A DNA stretch of 64,000 bases from FEB-22 sp003105195 (GTDB taxonomy: Bacteria; Pseudomonadota; Alphaproteobacteria; Rhizobiales; Xanthobacteraceae), in assembly GCA_027493405.1 (NCBI GenBank), contig JAOSKV010000007.1, positions 5,927 to 69,926 on the forward strand. The letters are read 5' to 3'. This document shows positions 25,888 to 37,818 of this stretch, piece after piece (within the stretch, counting starts at the first letter, position 1; each line of letters opens with the position of its first letter). The notes beneath the pieces were generated by a model. It ran no database searches, had not been told where the DNA came from, and saw only the letters and a list, made by a program, of their open reading frames with translations. The position numbers were made by a program, and so were the translations under genes.

Positions 25888-27495
25888 ATGGTCGTGCTTG
25901 GCTGGCTGTTCGCCATCATCGTCGCGATCGCGGTCGTTGCGGTCGCGGTCCTGTTCCTCAACCGGTTCTATCGCAAGTCGACGCGCGACATCGCCCTGGT
26001 GCGCACCGGCTTCGGCGGCCAGCGCATCCTGATCTCCGGCGGCTGCCTCGCCCTGCCGTTCCTGCACCGGATCGAAGAGATCAACATGCGCACCCTGCGC
26101 ATCGAGGTCCGGCGGGCGGGCGAGAAGTCCCTGATCACCGAGGACCGCATGCGGGTCGACGTCGAGCTCGAGTTCTACGTGCGCGTGATGCCGACGCCGG
26201 AGGGCATCGCGACCGCCGCGCAGGCCCTGGGCGCGAAATCCTTCACCCCGGACGGCATGCGCAACCTGCTCGAGGGACGCTTCGTCGACGCCATCCACGC
26301 GGTCGCGGCCGGTCACACCATGGACTCGCTGCACGAGCACCGCGCCGAGTTCGTGCGCAACATCGCCGAGCTGCTGCGCGAGAACCTCGGCCACAACGGG
26401 ATCCTGCTCGATTCGGTCTCGCTCACCCGCCTCGACCAGTCGGCCTTCTCGGCCTTCGACGAGAACAATGCCTTCAACGCGGTCGGCATGCGCAAGCTCG
26501 CCGAGATCATCGCGGTCAACAAGAAGAAGCGCGCCGAGATCGAGGCGGATGCCGAGATCTCGGTCAAGCAGACCCAGCTCGAGGCGACCAAGCGCCGCCT
26601 GCTGCTGACCCGGGAGGAGGAGGAGGCGCAGATCAGCCAGCGCCTCGAGATCGAGAAGGTCAAGTCGGCGAGCGAGGCGGAGGCCGCGAGGACGCGCGAG
26701 GGCGCCATGACGGCGTCCGAGGACGCGCGCATCGAGCGCGAGCGGGCGACCCGGACCATGGAGCTCGCCAAGCAGCGCGAGCTGCGCAAGCTCGAGCTCG
26801 ACTCCCAGCTCGGCGTCGAGATGAAGAAGGTCGACAGCGCGATCGAGCTCGCCGCCAAGCACGTCGAGGAGGCGCGTGCCCAGGCCCAGGCCGAGCTGGC
26901 GCGCACCGACGTCATCCTGGCGCAGGAGCGCGTCCAGACCGAGCGCGAACGCGCGATCGCGGAGCGCTCGCACGAGATGTCCATGAAGCGGATCGGCGAG
27001 CAGGGCGACGTGGAGTCCGCGAAGGCCGAAACCGACGCGAAGGTGCTGCTCCGCCGCGTCCGCGCCGAGTCCGAAGCCATGAACACCAAGGCCGAGGCCG
27101 ACCGCCTGCGCATGCTCGCGCAGTCGGAAGGCGAGCGCGCGCTGATCGAGGCCGAGAACGCGCGCAGCGACACCCTCGTGCGCATGAAGCTCGAGCAGTA
27201 TCGCCTCGACAGGCTGCCCGCGATCGTCTCGGAGATGATGAAGCCGGCCGAGAAGATCGATTCGATCCGCATCCACCAGATCACCGGCCTGGGCGGCGCG
27301 CCCGGCACGGCCGGCAACGGAGAGAGCGCGGGCAAGCCGCCGGTCAATCAGGTGATGGACAGCATTCTCGGCATGGCGCTGCAGCTGCCCGCCCTCAAGA
27401 GCATCGGCGACTCGATCGGCCTCGACTTCTCGTCCGCGATCGCGCCGCCGCCCGCCGCCGAGCCGGGCGCCGGGCCCAAGCGCAATGCCAAGTGA
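25888..27495 (+). CDS. Flotillin-family membrane scaffold protein (SPFH domain)
   Basis: 535 aa. N-terminal membrane anchor (about residues 3-25, LGWLFAIIVAIAVVAVAVLFL), then an SPFH/band-7 domain (about 28-215), then a long charged coiled coil rich in Glu, Ala, Arg and Lys (about 215-440) with repeated EA/ER heptads, and a Gly/Pro-rich C-terminus. This is the flotillin (FloT/YuaG) layout. Flotillins organise membrane microdomains and assist assembly of membrane complexes. It is preceded by GGAAGGTGG, a fair ribosome-binding site. It stands 72 bases before the amide transporter genes on the same strand; a functional link is only suggested by position. Confidence 0.88.
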   Translation: MVVLGWLFAIIVAIAVVAVAVLFLNRFYRKSTRDIALVRTGFGGQRILISGGCLALPFLHRIEEINMRTLRIEVRRAGEKSLITEDRMRVDVELEFYVRVMPTPEGIATAAQALGAKSFTPDGMRNLLEGRFVDAIHAVAAGHTMDSLHEHRAEFVRNIAELLRENLGHNGILLDSVSLTRLDQSAFSAFDENNAFNAVGMRKLAEIIAVNKKKRAEIEADAEISVKQTQLEATKRRLLLTREEEEAQISQRLEIEKVKSASEAEAARTREGAMTASEDARIERERATRTMELAKQRELRKLELDSQLGVEMKKVDSAIELAAKHVEEARAQAQAELARTDVILAQERVQTERERAIAERSHEMSMKRIGEQGDVESAKAETDAKVLLRRVRAESEAMNTKAEADRLRMLAQSEGERALIEAENARSDTLVRMKLEQYRLDRLPAIVSEMMKPAEKIDSIRIHQITGLGGAPGTAGNGESAGKPPVNQVMDSILGMALQLPALKSIGDSIGLDFSSAIAPPPAAEPGAGPKRNAK

Positions 27496-27566
27496 GCGCG
27501 AACCCGAGTGACGGCCGGCGATTCGCCTGCCGCCTCGATCACCACGCAGCCGAAAAGGAGCACGCC

Positions 27567-28793
27567 GTGGCCATTTCTCGCAGGACCCTGCTGACCGCAG
27601 CCGGCACGTCGGCGCTCGCCGCGGGCTTCCCGTACCGGCCCGCCATCGCCCAGGGGGCGCCGATCAAGCTCGGCTCGATCCTCGACAATTCCGGCATCCT
27701 CGACGCCTACGGCAAGCCCATGGTCATGGCGACCGCGTTGGCGGTCGAGGAGATCAACGCGGCGGGAGGCCTGCTCGGGCGCAAGATCGACCTCAAGCAG
27801 TACGACAGCCAGTCCGACATTGCGCTCTACACGAAGTTCGCGCAGCAGCTCGTGCGCGAGGACAAGGTGGACGTGGTGCACGGCGGCATCACTTCGGCGT
27901 CCCGCGAGGCGATCCGGCAGACCTTCCGGCGCGGCAACACGCTCTACTTCTACAACGTGCTCTACGAAGGCGGCGTCTGCGACCGCAATTGCGTGGTCAC
28001 GGGCACGACCCCGGCCCAGGCGGTCGAGCCGGTGATCGATCACGCCATGAAGCAGTGGGGCAACAAGGTCTATACGCTCGCGGCCGACTACAATTACGGG
28101 CAGATCACCGCCAAGTGGGTCACCCACTATGTCGAGCAGCGCAAGGGCTCGGTGCTCAAGACCGACTTCTTCCCGCTCGACGTCGCCGATTTCGGCTCGA
28201 CCATCGCCAAGATCCAGGACGCCGGACCGAGCTTCGTGGTCGCGGCCCTGGTCGGCGGCGCCCATCTCTCCTTCTTCCGCCAGTGGGCGGCGTCCGGGAT
28301 GAACAAGAAGATCCCGCTCGCCTCCACGACCTTCGGCGTCGGCAACGAGCACCTGGCGCTGTCCGCGGCCGAAGGCGACGGCATCCTGATCGCCGGCAAC
28401 TACAGCCAGGAGATCGCCACGCCGGCGAACAAGGATTTCCTGGCGCGCTGGCAGAAACGCTTCGGCGACACCAAGATCGTGCACGAGATCGCGGTGTCGC
28501 AGTATCAGGGCATCATGCTGTGGGCCGAATGCGTCAAGAAGGCCGGCACCCTCGAGCGCGCGGCGCTGCTCAAGGCGCTCGAGTCCAATCCGCGGATCGA
28601 AGGGCCGACCGGGACCGTGGCGCTCGAGCCGAAGACCCATCACGCGGCGCTCGACATCCAGCTCATGCTGGTCAAGAACCAGAAGCTGACCATCCTCCAG
28701 ACCGCGAAACAGCGCCCGCCGAGCGACACGGCGCAGTACTGCGACCTGGCGAAGAACCCGAACGAGAACAAGCAGTTCGAGGTCAAGAGCTGA
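27567..28793 (+). CDS. Amide/urea-type ABC transporter substrate-binding protein
   Basis: Secreted type I binding protein of the UrtA/FmdD branch, about 408 aa. Start GTG 27567 has AAGGAG at 27554-27559. Signal sequence with SRRTLLTAAG, a possible Tat motif, cleaved near AIAQG. The mature part shows IKLGSILDNSGILDAYGK, EINAAGGLLGRKIDLKQYDSQSD, YTLAADYNYGQ and AVSQYQGIMLW. It is followed by two Liv-type permeases, two ATPases and an amidase, which together suggest uptake of an amide or urea-like compound. Ligand not proven. Confidence 0.9.
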   Translation: MAISRRTLLTAAGTSALAAGFPYRPAIAQGAPIKLGSILDNSGILDAYGKPMVMATALAVEEINAAGGLLGRKIDLKQYDSQSDIALYTKFAQQLVREDKVDVVHGGITSASREAIRQTFRRGNTLYFYNVLYEGGVCDRNCVVTGTTPAQAVEPVIDHAMKQWGNKVYTLAADYNYGQITAKWVTHYVEQRKGSVLKTDFFPLDVADFGSTIAKIQDAGPSFVVAALVGGAHLSFFRQWAASGMNKKIPLASTTFGVGNEHLALSAAEGDGILIAGNYSQEIATPANKDFLARWQKRFGDTKIVHEIAVSQYQGIMLWAECVKKAGTLERAALLKALESNPRIEGPTGTVALEPKTHHAALDIQLMLVKNQKLTILQTAKQRPPSDTAQYCDLAKNPNENKQFEVKS

Positions 28794-28879
28794 GTGGAGT
28801 GGGGGGAGCGCGCCGCCGCGATGTCGCGCGCCGGCGGGCACGGCGGCACGGCGCACCCGATCGGGACTGCGGAGAGCGC

Positions 28880-29746
28880 ATGGACTACGCGGCGGTAGTG
28901 CTACTCGAGGTTCTCTACATGATCGCCTTCCTGGCGCTGATCAGCGCCGGCCTGGCGATCGTGTTCGGGATGATGCGCGTCATCAACCTCGCCCACGGCG
29001 AGTTCGTGATGCTCGGCGGTTATGCCACCATCGCGGCCGCCAAGGCCGGCATCGACATCTACTTCGCCATGCTGGTCATCGCGCCGATCGTGGTGGGGTT
29101 GGTCGGCTTCCTGGTCGAACGCCTGATCGTCCGCTTCCTCTACGGCCGCATGATCGACACCATGCTGGCCACCTGGGGCCTCAGCCTGCTGCTGGTCGGC
29201 CTCGTCACGCTCGTCTTCGGCAACACCGCGATGAGCGTGCCGGCGCCGATCCCCGGCTACCAGCTCGGCCGCTACCAGATGGGCGGCTACAACCTCTTCG
29301 TCATCGCGATCGCGACGTTGCTCGCGATGGGCATGTGGCTGATCCTGCGCTACACGCGCATCGGGCTGGTCGCACGCGGGGCGATGCAGGGTGCGGACGT
29401 GGTGGCCGCGCTCGGGCACAATCCGCGCACCATCTACATGCTCACCTTCACGGCCGGCGCCGCGCTCTCCGGGCTCGCCGGCGGCGTGATGGCGCCGCTG
29501 ACGGGCCTGCTGCCGTCGATCGGCGGCGCCTATGTCGCCAAGGCCTTCATCACCGTGATCACCGGCGGCACCGCCGTGATCGCCGGCACGCTGTCGACCG
29601 CCGCTCTGTTCGGCACGGTCAATCAGCTGGTCTCGTTCGCGTCCACGCCGGTGCTCGGCGAGATCGCGATGCTCCTCCTCGCCCTCGTCCTCCTGCGCCT
29701 GATGCCGCAAGGCGTCACCGGCCGATTGTTCCGCAACTCGACATGA
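28880..29746 (+). CDS. Branched-chain/amide ABC transporter permease (LivH/UrtB-like)
   Basis: Integral membrane permease of 288 aa. Start ATG 28880 has GGAGAG upstream. About eight spans; family landmarks are GLAIVFGMMRVINLAHGEFVML near residues 24-45 and GLVARGAMQGADVVAALGHNPRTIY, the loop that contacts the ATPases. Its stop overlaps the start of the second permease (ATGA). It is part of the five-gene importer 27567-32614. Confidence 0.92.
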   Translation: MDYAAVVLLEVLYMIAFLALISAGLAIVFGMMRVINLAHGEFVMLGGYATIAAAKAGIDIYFAMLVIAPIVVGLVGFLVERLIVRFLYGRMIDTMLATWGLSLLLVGLVTLVFGNTAMSVPAPIPGYQLGRYQMGGYNLFVIAIATLLAMGMWLILRYTRIGLVARGAMQGADVVAALGHNPRTIYMLTFTAGAALSGLAGGVMAPLTGLLPSIGGAYVAKAFITVITGGTAVIAGTLSTAALFGTVNQLVSFASTPVLGEIAMLLLALVLLRLMPQGVTGRLFRNST

Positions 29747-30792
29747 CCACATCCGGCTTCGGCATCGGCCGCATCCGCTGGAACTGGTTCGCCGCCGTGG
29801 TCGTGCTGCTCGCGGCGCTGCCGCTGGCGAACGAGACCCACACGCCGACCCTGCTGGCGATCTGGGCGCTGTTCGCGCTTTCGCTCGGCCTGATGTGGGG
29901 CTATGCGGGGATCCTCAGCTTCGGCCACGCGGCCTATTTCGGCCTCGGCGCCTACACCTATGCGGTCGCCTCCCTCAACATCGGCGAGAGCACGGTGCCG
30001 CTCCTGCTCGCCATGGCGGTTCCCGCCCTCGTCGCCGCCGTGATCGGTGCGATGATGTTCTACGGGCGGATCGGCGACGTCTATCTCGGCGTCATGACGC
30101 TGGTCGTGACCCTGATCCTCAACCGCTTCATGAACGCGACCGCCGGCGACGCCTACCGCATCGGCGACGCGCGCCTCGGCGGGTTCAACGGCATCCCGGC
30201 ATTCCCGATCCTCAACGTGCCGGGCGACCCGGCCACGCAGATCTACGGCACGCCCTATTACTACCTGGTGGTCGCCTGCCTGCTCGGCGCCTACCTGCTG
30301 GCGCGCGTGATCCTGGCGAGCGCCTTCGGCCGCGTGCTGATCGGCATCCGCGAGAACGACACGCGCATGGAGCTGCTCGGCTACAACGTGCCGGGCTACA
30401 AGACCGCGATCTTCGCGATCAGCGGCGCCATGGCGGGCCTCGCCGGCTGCCTGTTCGCGAACTGGGCCGAGATCGTCACGCCGAGCGTGTTCAGCCTCGG
30501 CCAGACCGCCGAGGTGCTCATCTGGGTCATCGTCGGCGGCCTCGGCACGCTGGTCGGGCCGATGCTGGGCGCGGTCGTCCTCGGCGCCCTGAAGGTGGCG
30601 CTCGGCCACCAGACCATGGTCGACAATTCGCTCGTCCTCGGCGCCATCCTGATCCTCGTCGTGCTCCTCGTTCCGCGCGGCTTCGCCCACGTCGTCGTGG
30701 CGTGGCGGCGGCGCTATTCGCAGGCGCAGGTGCACCGGCGCCAGGCCCGCACGCGCCGCCGCCGGGTCGCGCTCCAGGAGGCGGAGCCGTGA
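29743..30792 (+). CDS. Branched-chain/amide ABC transporter permease (LivM/UrtC-like)
   Basis: Second membrane permease of the importer, 349 aa, with about nine spans. Landmarks: LGLMWGYAGILSFGHAAYFGLGAY and the cytosolic loop VLIGIRENDTRMELLGYNVPGYK. The C-terminus ends in an arginine-rich tail (YSQAQVHRRQARTRRRR). ATGA overlap with the preceding gene and GTGA overlap with the following ATPase show tight translational coupling. Confidence 0.92.
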   Translation: MTTSGFGIGRIRWNWFAAVVVLLAALPLANETHTPTLLAIWALFALSLGLMWGYAGILSFGHAAYFGLGAYTYAVASLNIGESTVPLLLAMAVPALVAAVIGAMMFYGRIGDVYLGVMTLVVTLILNRFMNATAGDAYRIGDARLGGFNGIPAFPILNVPGDPATQIYGTPYYYLVVACLLGAYLLARVILASAFGRVLIGIRENDTRMELLGYNVPGYKTAIFAISGAMAGLAGCLFANWAEIVTPSVFSLGQTAEVLIWVIVGGLGTLVGPMLGAVVLGALKVALGHQTMVDNSLVLGAILILVVLLVPRGFAHVVVAWRRRYSQAQVHRRQARTRRRRVALQEAEP

Positions 30793-31510
30793 GCGAGCCG
30801 GTGGTCGAGACACTGGATCTCTCGGTCCGCTTCGGCGGCGTGCTGGCGGTGAGCAACGTCAACTTCACGCTGGCCGATCGCGAGCTGCGCTGCCTGATCG
30901 GCCCGAACGGCGCCGGCAAGAGCACCTTCTTCAAGTCGATCACGGGCCAGGTCCGCGGCGCCCAGGCGCAGGGCCGGGTGATCATTCGCGGCCAGGACGT
31001 GACGGGCTGGCCGACCAACCGCATCGTCCGCCTCGGCATCGGGGTGAAGACGCAGGTCCCCTCGGTCATGAACGGGCTCACGGTGCTGGAGAATCTCTGG
31101 CTCGCGGCGCGCCGCACCTCCGGGCGCGACGGTGTCGACGCGGTCGTCGAGGAGATCGTCGCCGAGCTCGGCCTCGGCGGCATCGCCCGCCGCGAGGTGA
31201 GCGAGCTCGCCCACGGCCAGCGCCAGCTGGTCGAGATCGGCGTCGTGCTCGCGAGCCGCCCCTGGCTGGTCCTGCTCGACGAGCCGGCGGCCGGGATCAC
31301 GCCTGCCGAGACCGAGCGGCTCGTCGGCATCATCAAGCGGATCAACCGGGTCGCCACCCTGGTCGTCGTCGACCACGACATGCATTTCGTGCGCATGCTC
31401 GACGCGCGGATCACCGTGTTCCATCAGGGCGCGATCCTGGTCGAGGGGCGCGCCGACGCGGTGCTGGCAGACCCGAGCGTGCGCGAGGTCTATCTCGGGA
31501 GCCGGGCGCG

Positions 31511-31514
<4 letters not shown>
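30789..31514 (+). CDS. ABC transporter ATP-binding protein (LivG/UrtD-like)
   Basis: Cytosolic ATPase of 241 aa. Walker A GPNGAGKST, the degenerate signature LAHGQRQLVEIGVVLA typical of the UrtD/LivG branch, Walker B LVLLDEPAAGITP and H-loop VVDHDMHFVR. Start GTG 30789 overlaps the previous stop. It pairs with the following LivF-like ATPase on the two permeases. Confidence 0.92.
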
Positions 31515-32614
<1,100 letters not shown>

Positions 32615-34018
32615 CTATCTGCCGCCGGTCCGCTATCCGCGCACGCCCGGCTATCGCCCCGGCGCCGCCGAGAACCCGCTGAACGCCTGGGCCGCGAAGT
32701 CCGAGGTGCGCGGCGCCGCCCACGGTCCACTCGCCGGCAAGCGCGTCGTCCTGAAGGACAATGTCTGCCTCGCCGGCGTGCCGATGATGAACGGCGCCTC
32801 CACGCTCGAGGGCTACGTTCCCGACGTCGATGCGACCGTGGTGACGCGCATCCTCGACGCGGGCGGGACCATCGTCGGCAAGGCGCATTGCGAGTATTTC
32901 TGCCTCTCGGGGGAAGCCACACCTCGGCCATGGGCCCGGTGCACAACCCGTTCAAGCACGGCTACTCGGCCGGCGGCTCCTCGTCCGGATGCGGCGCGCT
33001 GGTCGGGGCCGGCGAGGTCGAGATGGCGATCGGCGGCGACCAGGGCGGCTCGGTCCGCATGCCGTCCTGCTGGTGCGGCTGCTACGGCATGAAGCCGACG
33101 CACGGCCTCGTGCCCTATACGGGCATCATGCCGATCGAGGCCACCATCGATCACACCGGCCCGATGACGGCGACGGTCGCCGACAATGCGCTCCTGCTCG
33201 AGGTGATCGCGGGCGCCGACGGCCTCGACCCGCGCCAGTACAATGTGCGGGTCGACAAGTACACGACCGGTCTCGGGCGCGGCGTCGCCGGGCTGCGCAT
33301 CGCGGTGGTGACCGAGGGCTTCAACTGGCCGTCGAGCGAGCCCGACGTCGACGCCCGGGTGCGGGAGGCGGCGGAGCGTCTGCGCGGCCTCGGCGCGATC
33401 GTCGAGGACGTGTCGATCCCGATGCACCTCGACGGCAGCGCGATCTGGACGCCGATCGCGCTCGAGGGCCTGACCGCGCAGATGATGCACGGCAACGGCA
33501 TGGGCTTCAACTGGGAGGGTCTCTACACGACCAGCCTGCTCGACGCCCACGCCAACTGGCGCGCCCGCGCCAACGAGCTCTCGCGCACGCTGAAGATCTC
33601 CATGTTCGCGGGCGAATACTTCATCAAGCACTACCGCGGGCACTTCTACGCCAAGGCGCAGAACCTCGCGCGCCTCCTGCGCAAGACCTACGACGACGTG
33701 CTGGCGCGCTACGACCTGCTGCTGATGCCGACGCTGCCCATGAAGGCGACGCCGCTGCCGCCCGCCAATGCGCCGCTCGCCCTGTGGTGCCAGCGCGCCT
33801 TCGAGATGCTGCCGAACACCTCGCCCTTCGACGTCACCGGCCATCCCGCGATGTCGGTGCCCTGTGGCATGGGCGACGGGCTGCCGATCGGCATGATGCT
33901 GGTCGGCAAGCACTACAACGAGACCATGATCTATCGCGCGGCCCATGCCTTCGAGCAGCTGGGCGACTGGCGCAACTTCTGAGCGGCGTGTTTCGATGGC
34001 GAGGAGGCGCTGTCCGTG

Positions 34019-35785
<1,767 letters not shown>

Positions 35786-35887
35786 CTGCCCGCGGCCTCC
35801 CACGCGGCGTTGCGCCCCGTTTGCGCTCCGCCGCGTGCGCCGCATGCCCTAACCGAAGTCAAGGACGCGGCCCTCGGCGCCCTTCCA

Positions 35888-35907
35888 GTATTCGGTATAC
35901 GGGATAC
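35888..35907. promoter_or_regulatory. 20-bp palindrome centred on GTATAC, likely GntR operator
   Basis: The sequence GTATTCGGTATACGGGATAC matches its own reverse complement at 16 of 20 positions and has a perfect GTATAC core. It ends 17 bases before the start codon of a GntR/FCD regulator. Several FCD-type GntR proteins recognise operators built around GTATAC-like cores, so autoregulation is likely. Confidence 0.6.
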
Positions 35908-35924
35908 AGAACCGGGCGGGCGGC

Positions 35925-36614
35925 ATGGCGACGAGCCTCAAGACGATCGATCGGCCGCAATCCTTGGGGGATCGCGTCTATCTGACGCTCCGCGAGCACA
36001 TCTGCTCGGGACGTTTCGCCGGGGGGCAGCCGCTGCAGGAGGCGAGCCTGGCGACGCAGCTCGGCGTCTCGCGCACGCCGGTGCGCGAGGCCCTCGGCCG
36101 CCTCGCCAGCGAAGGCCTCCTCGACTCCGAGGGTCGCAGCTTCGTCGTTCCTTCGCTCTCCGAGGCCGACATCGACGACATCTACGAGCTTCGCCTGTTG
36201 ATCGAGCCCGAGGCCGTGCGCCAGGTGGCGCGCCGCATCGGCGGGGCGACGGATCTGGCGCCGCTGCAGGTCGAGCTCGCCGTCATGACGGCGGCGCACG
36301 GCGCCGGCGATGCCGAGGTCTTCATGGAGGCGAATTACCGCTACCGCGCGGCCTGGCTCGCGCTCGTGCCCAACCAGAGGCTCCTGCGCGCGATCGAGCT
36401 CTATGCGGATCACGTGCGCTACCTGCGTGCGCTCACCCTCGGCGGTGCCGAGTCGCGTGACGTGGTCGTGGCCGGCCTGCGGCGGCTCGCCGACCTGCTC
36501 GCGGCCGGCGATGCGGACGGCGCCGCGGAAGCGATGCGGGACCACCTCTCGCAAGCGAAGCGCTTCCTGCGCGCGGCGCTCGCCCAGCAGCGGAAGGACC
36601 GCGAGCCGTCATGA
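35925..36614 (+). CDS. GntR-family transcriptional regulator (FCD domain)
   Basis: 229 aa regulator with a winged helix (about 12-75: RVYLTLREHICSGRFAGG, LQEASLATQLGVSRTPVREALGRL, ASEGLLDSE) and an alpha-helical FCD ligand-binding domain (DIDDIYELRLLIEPEAVR onward) that usually binds a metal plus an organic acid. The start ATG 35925 lies just after a 20-bp palindrome. Its stop overlaps the thiolase start by 4 bases, so it is cotranscribed with, and probably represses, the CoA-pathway operon downstream. Confidence 0.92.
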   Translation: MATSLKTIDRPQSLGDRVYLTLREHICSGRFAGGQPLQEASLATQLGVSRTPVREALGRLASEGLLDSEGRSFVVPSLSEADIDDIYELRLLIEPEAVRQVARRIGGATDLAPLQVELAVMTAAHGAGDAEVFMEANYRYRAAWLALVPNQRLLRAIELYADHVRYLRALTLGGAESRDVVVAGLRRLADLLAAGDADGAAEAMRDHLSQAKRFLRAALAQQRKDREPS

Positions 36615-37816
36615 CGCTGCACGCGGAAATCCCCTACGGCGCCTACTGGAGCACGCCGTTCGCGCGCTGGCAGGGCGCCTTCGCGAACCTGCATGCCATC
36701 GAGTTCGCGGCCCAGGTCGTCAAGGCCGAGCTGGTGCGGCGCGAGATCCCCGGGGAGGCGATCGATCACGGCGTGCTCGGCTATTCGGTGCCGCAGAAGC
36801 ACGCCTTCTACGGCATGCCGTGGCTCGCCGGGCTGGCCGGGCTGCCGCAGGTGGGCGGCCCGACCGTGATGCAGGCCTGCGCCACCGGCGCGCGGGTCCT
36901 GGCCGCGGCTGCCGAGGAGGTCGGCAGCGGACGCTCCGCCGTGACGCTCGCGGTCACCTGCGACCGGACCTCGAACGGCCCGCACCTCTATTACCCGAAC
37001 CCGCGCGGTCCGGGCGGCACCGGCACGCACGAGGACTGGGTGATGGACAATTTCGGCTGCGATCCGCTCGGCGGCCATTCGATGCTGCGCACCGCCGAGA
37101 ATGTCGCCGCCAAGCATCAGATCACGACGGCCGAGCAGCACGACGTGGTGCTGCGGCGCGAGGCGCAGTACCGCGACGCCCTCGCCGGCGACGGCGCCTT
37201 CCAGCGGCGCTTCATGACGTTGCCCTTCGCGGTTCCCGACCCTTCCTACCGCAAGTCCGTCGCGAGCCTGTCGTCGGACGACGGCATCCGCTTCTCGACG
37301 CCCGAGGGGCTCGCCGGGCTCGCCCCGGTGCTCGACGGCGGCACCGTCACGTTCGGCGCCCAGACCCATCCGGCCGACGGCAACGCCGCGATCCTCGTCG
37401 CGACCCCCGAGCGCGCGCGCGAGCTCAGCCGCGACCCCGGCATCAAGGTCCGCCTGCGCGGCTTCGGCGCGGCGCGCGCGGCGCCCGCGCACATGCCGGA
37501 GGCGCCGATTCCGGCCGCCAAGCACGCGCTCGCCGAGGCCGGGCTGGCGATCGCGCAGATCGCCGCCATCAAGACGCACAATCCCTTCGCGGTGAACGAC
37601 GTGCTGTTCGCGCGCCAGACCGGCGTCGACATCGCGCACATGAACAATTTCGGCTGCTCGCTCGTCTGGGGACATCCACAGGCGCCGATGGGCACGCGCG
37701 CCGTCATCGAGCTGATCGAGGAGCTCGCCATGCGCGGCGGCGGCTATGGCCTGTTCTCGGGCTGCGCCGCCGGCGACACCGCGATGGCGGTCGTGATCGA
37801 GGTCGGAGACCGCTGA
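36611..37816 (+). CDS. Thiolase-family protein (acetyl-CoA acetyltransferase-like)
   Basis: 401 aa thiolase. The nucleophile Cys is in GPTVMQACATGARVL (near residue 95), the His in WGHPQAPMGTR (near 355) and the second Cys in FSGCAAGDTAMAV (near 385), so the catalytic set is complete. Thiolases split 3-oxoacyl-CoA with CoA, or run in reverse. The ATGA overlap with the GntR gene and the CoA ligase 3 bases downstream place it in a degradation operon. Confidence 0.88.
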   Translation: MTLHAEIPYGAYWSTPFARWQGAFANLHAIEFAAQVVKAELVRREIPGEAIDHGVLGYSVPQKHAFYGMPWLAGLAGLPQVGGPTVMQACATGARVLAAAAEEVGSGRSAVTLAVTCDRTSNGPHLYYPNPRGPGGTGTHEDWVMDNFGCDPLGGHSMLRTAENVAAKHQITTAEQHDVVLRREAQYRDALAGDGAFQRRFMTLPFAVPDPSYRKSVASLSSDDGIRFSTPEGLAGLAPVLDGGTVTFGAQTHPADGNAAILVATPERARELSRDPGIKVRLRGFGAARAAPAHMPEAPIPAAKHALAEAGLAIAQIAAIKTHNPFAVNDVLFARQTGVDIAHMNNFGCSLVWGHPQAPMGTRAVIELIEELAMRGGGYGLFSGCAAGDTAMAVVIEVGDR

Positions 37817-37818
37817 CC

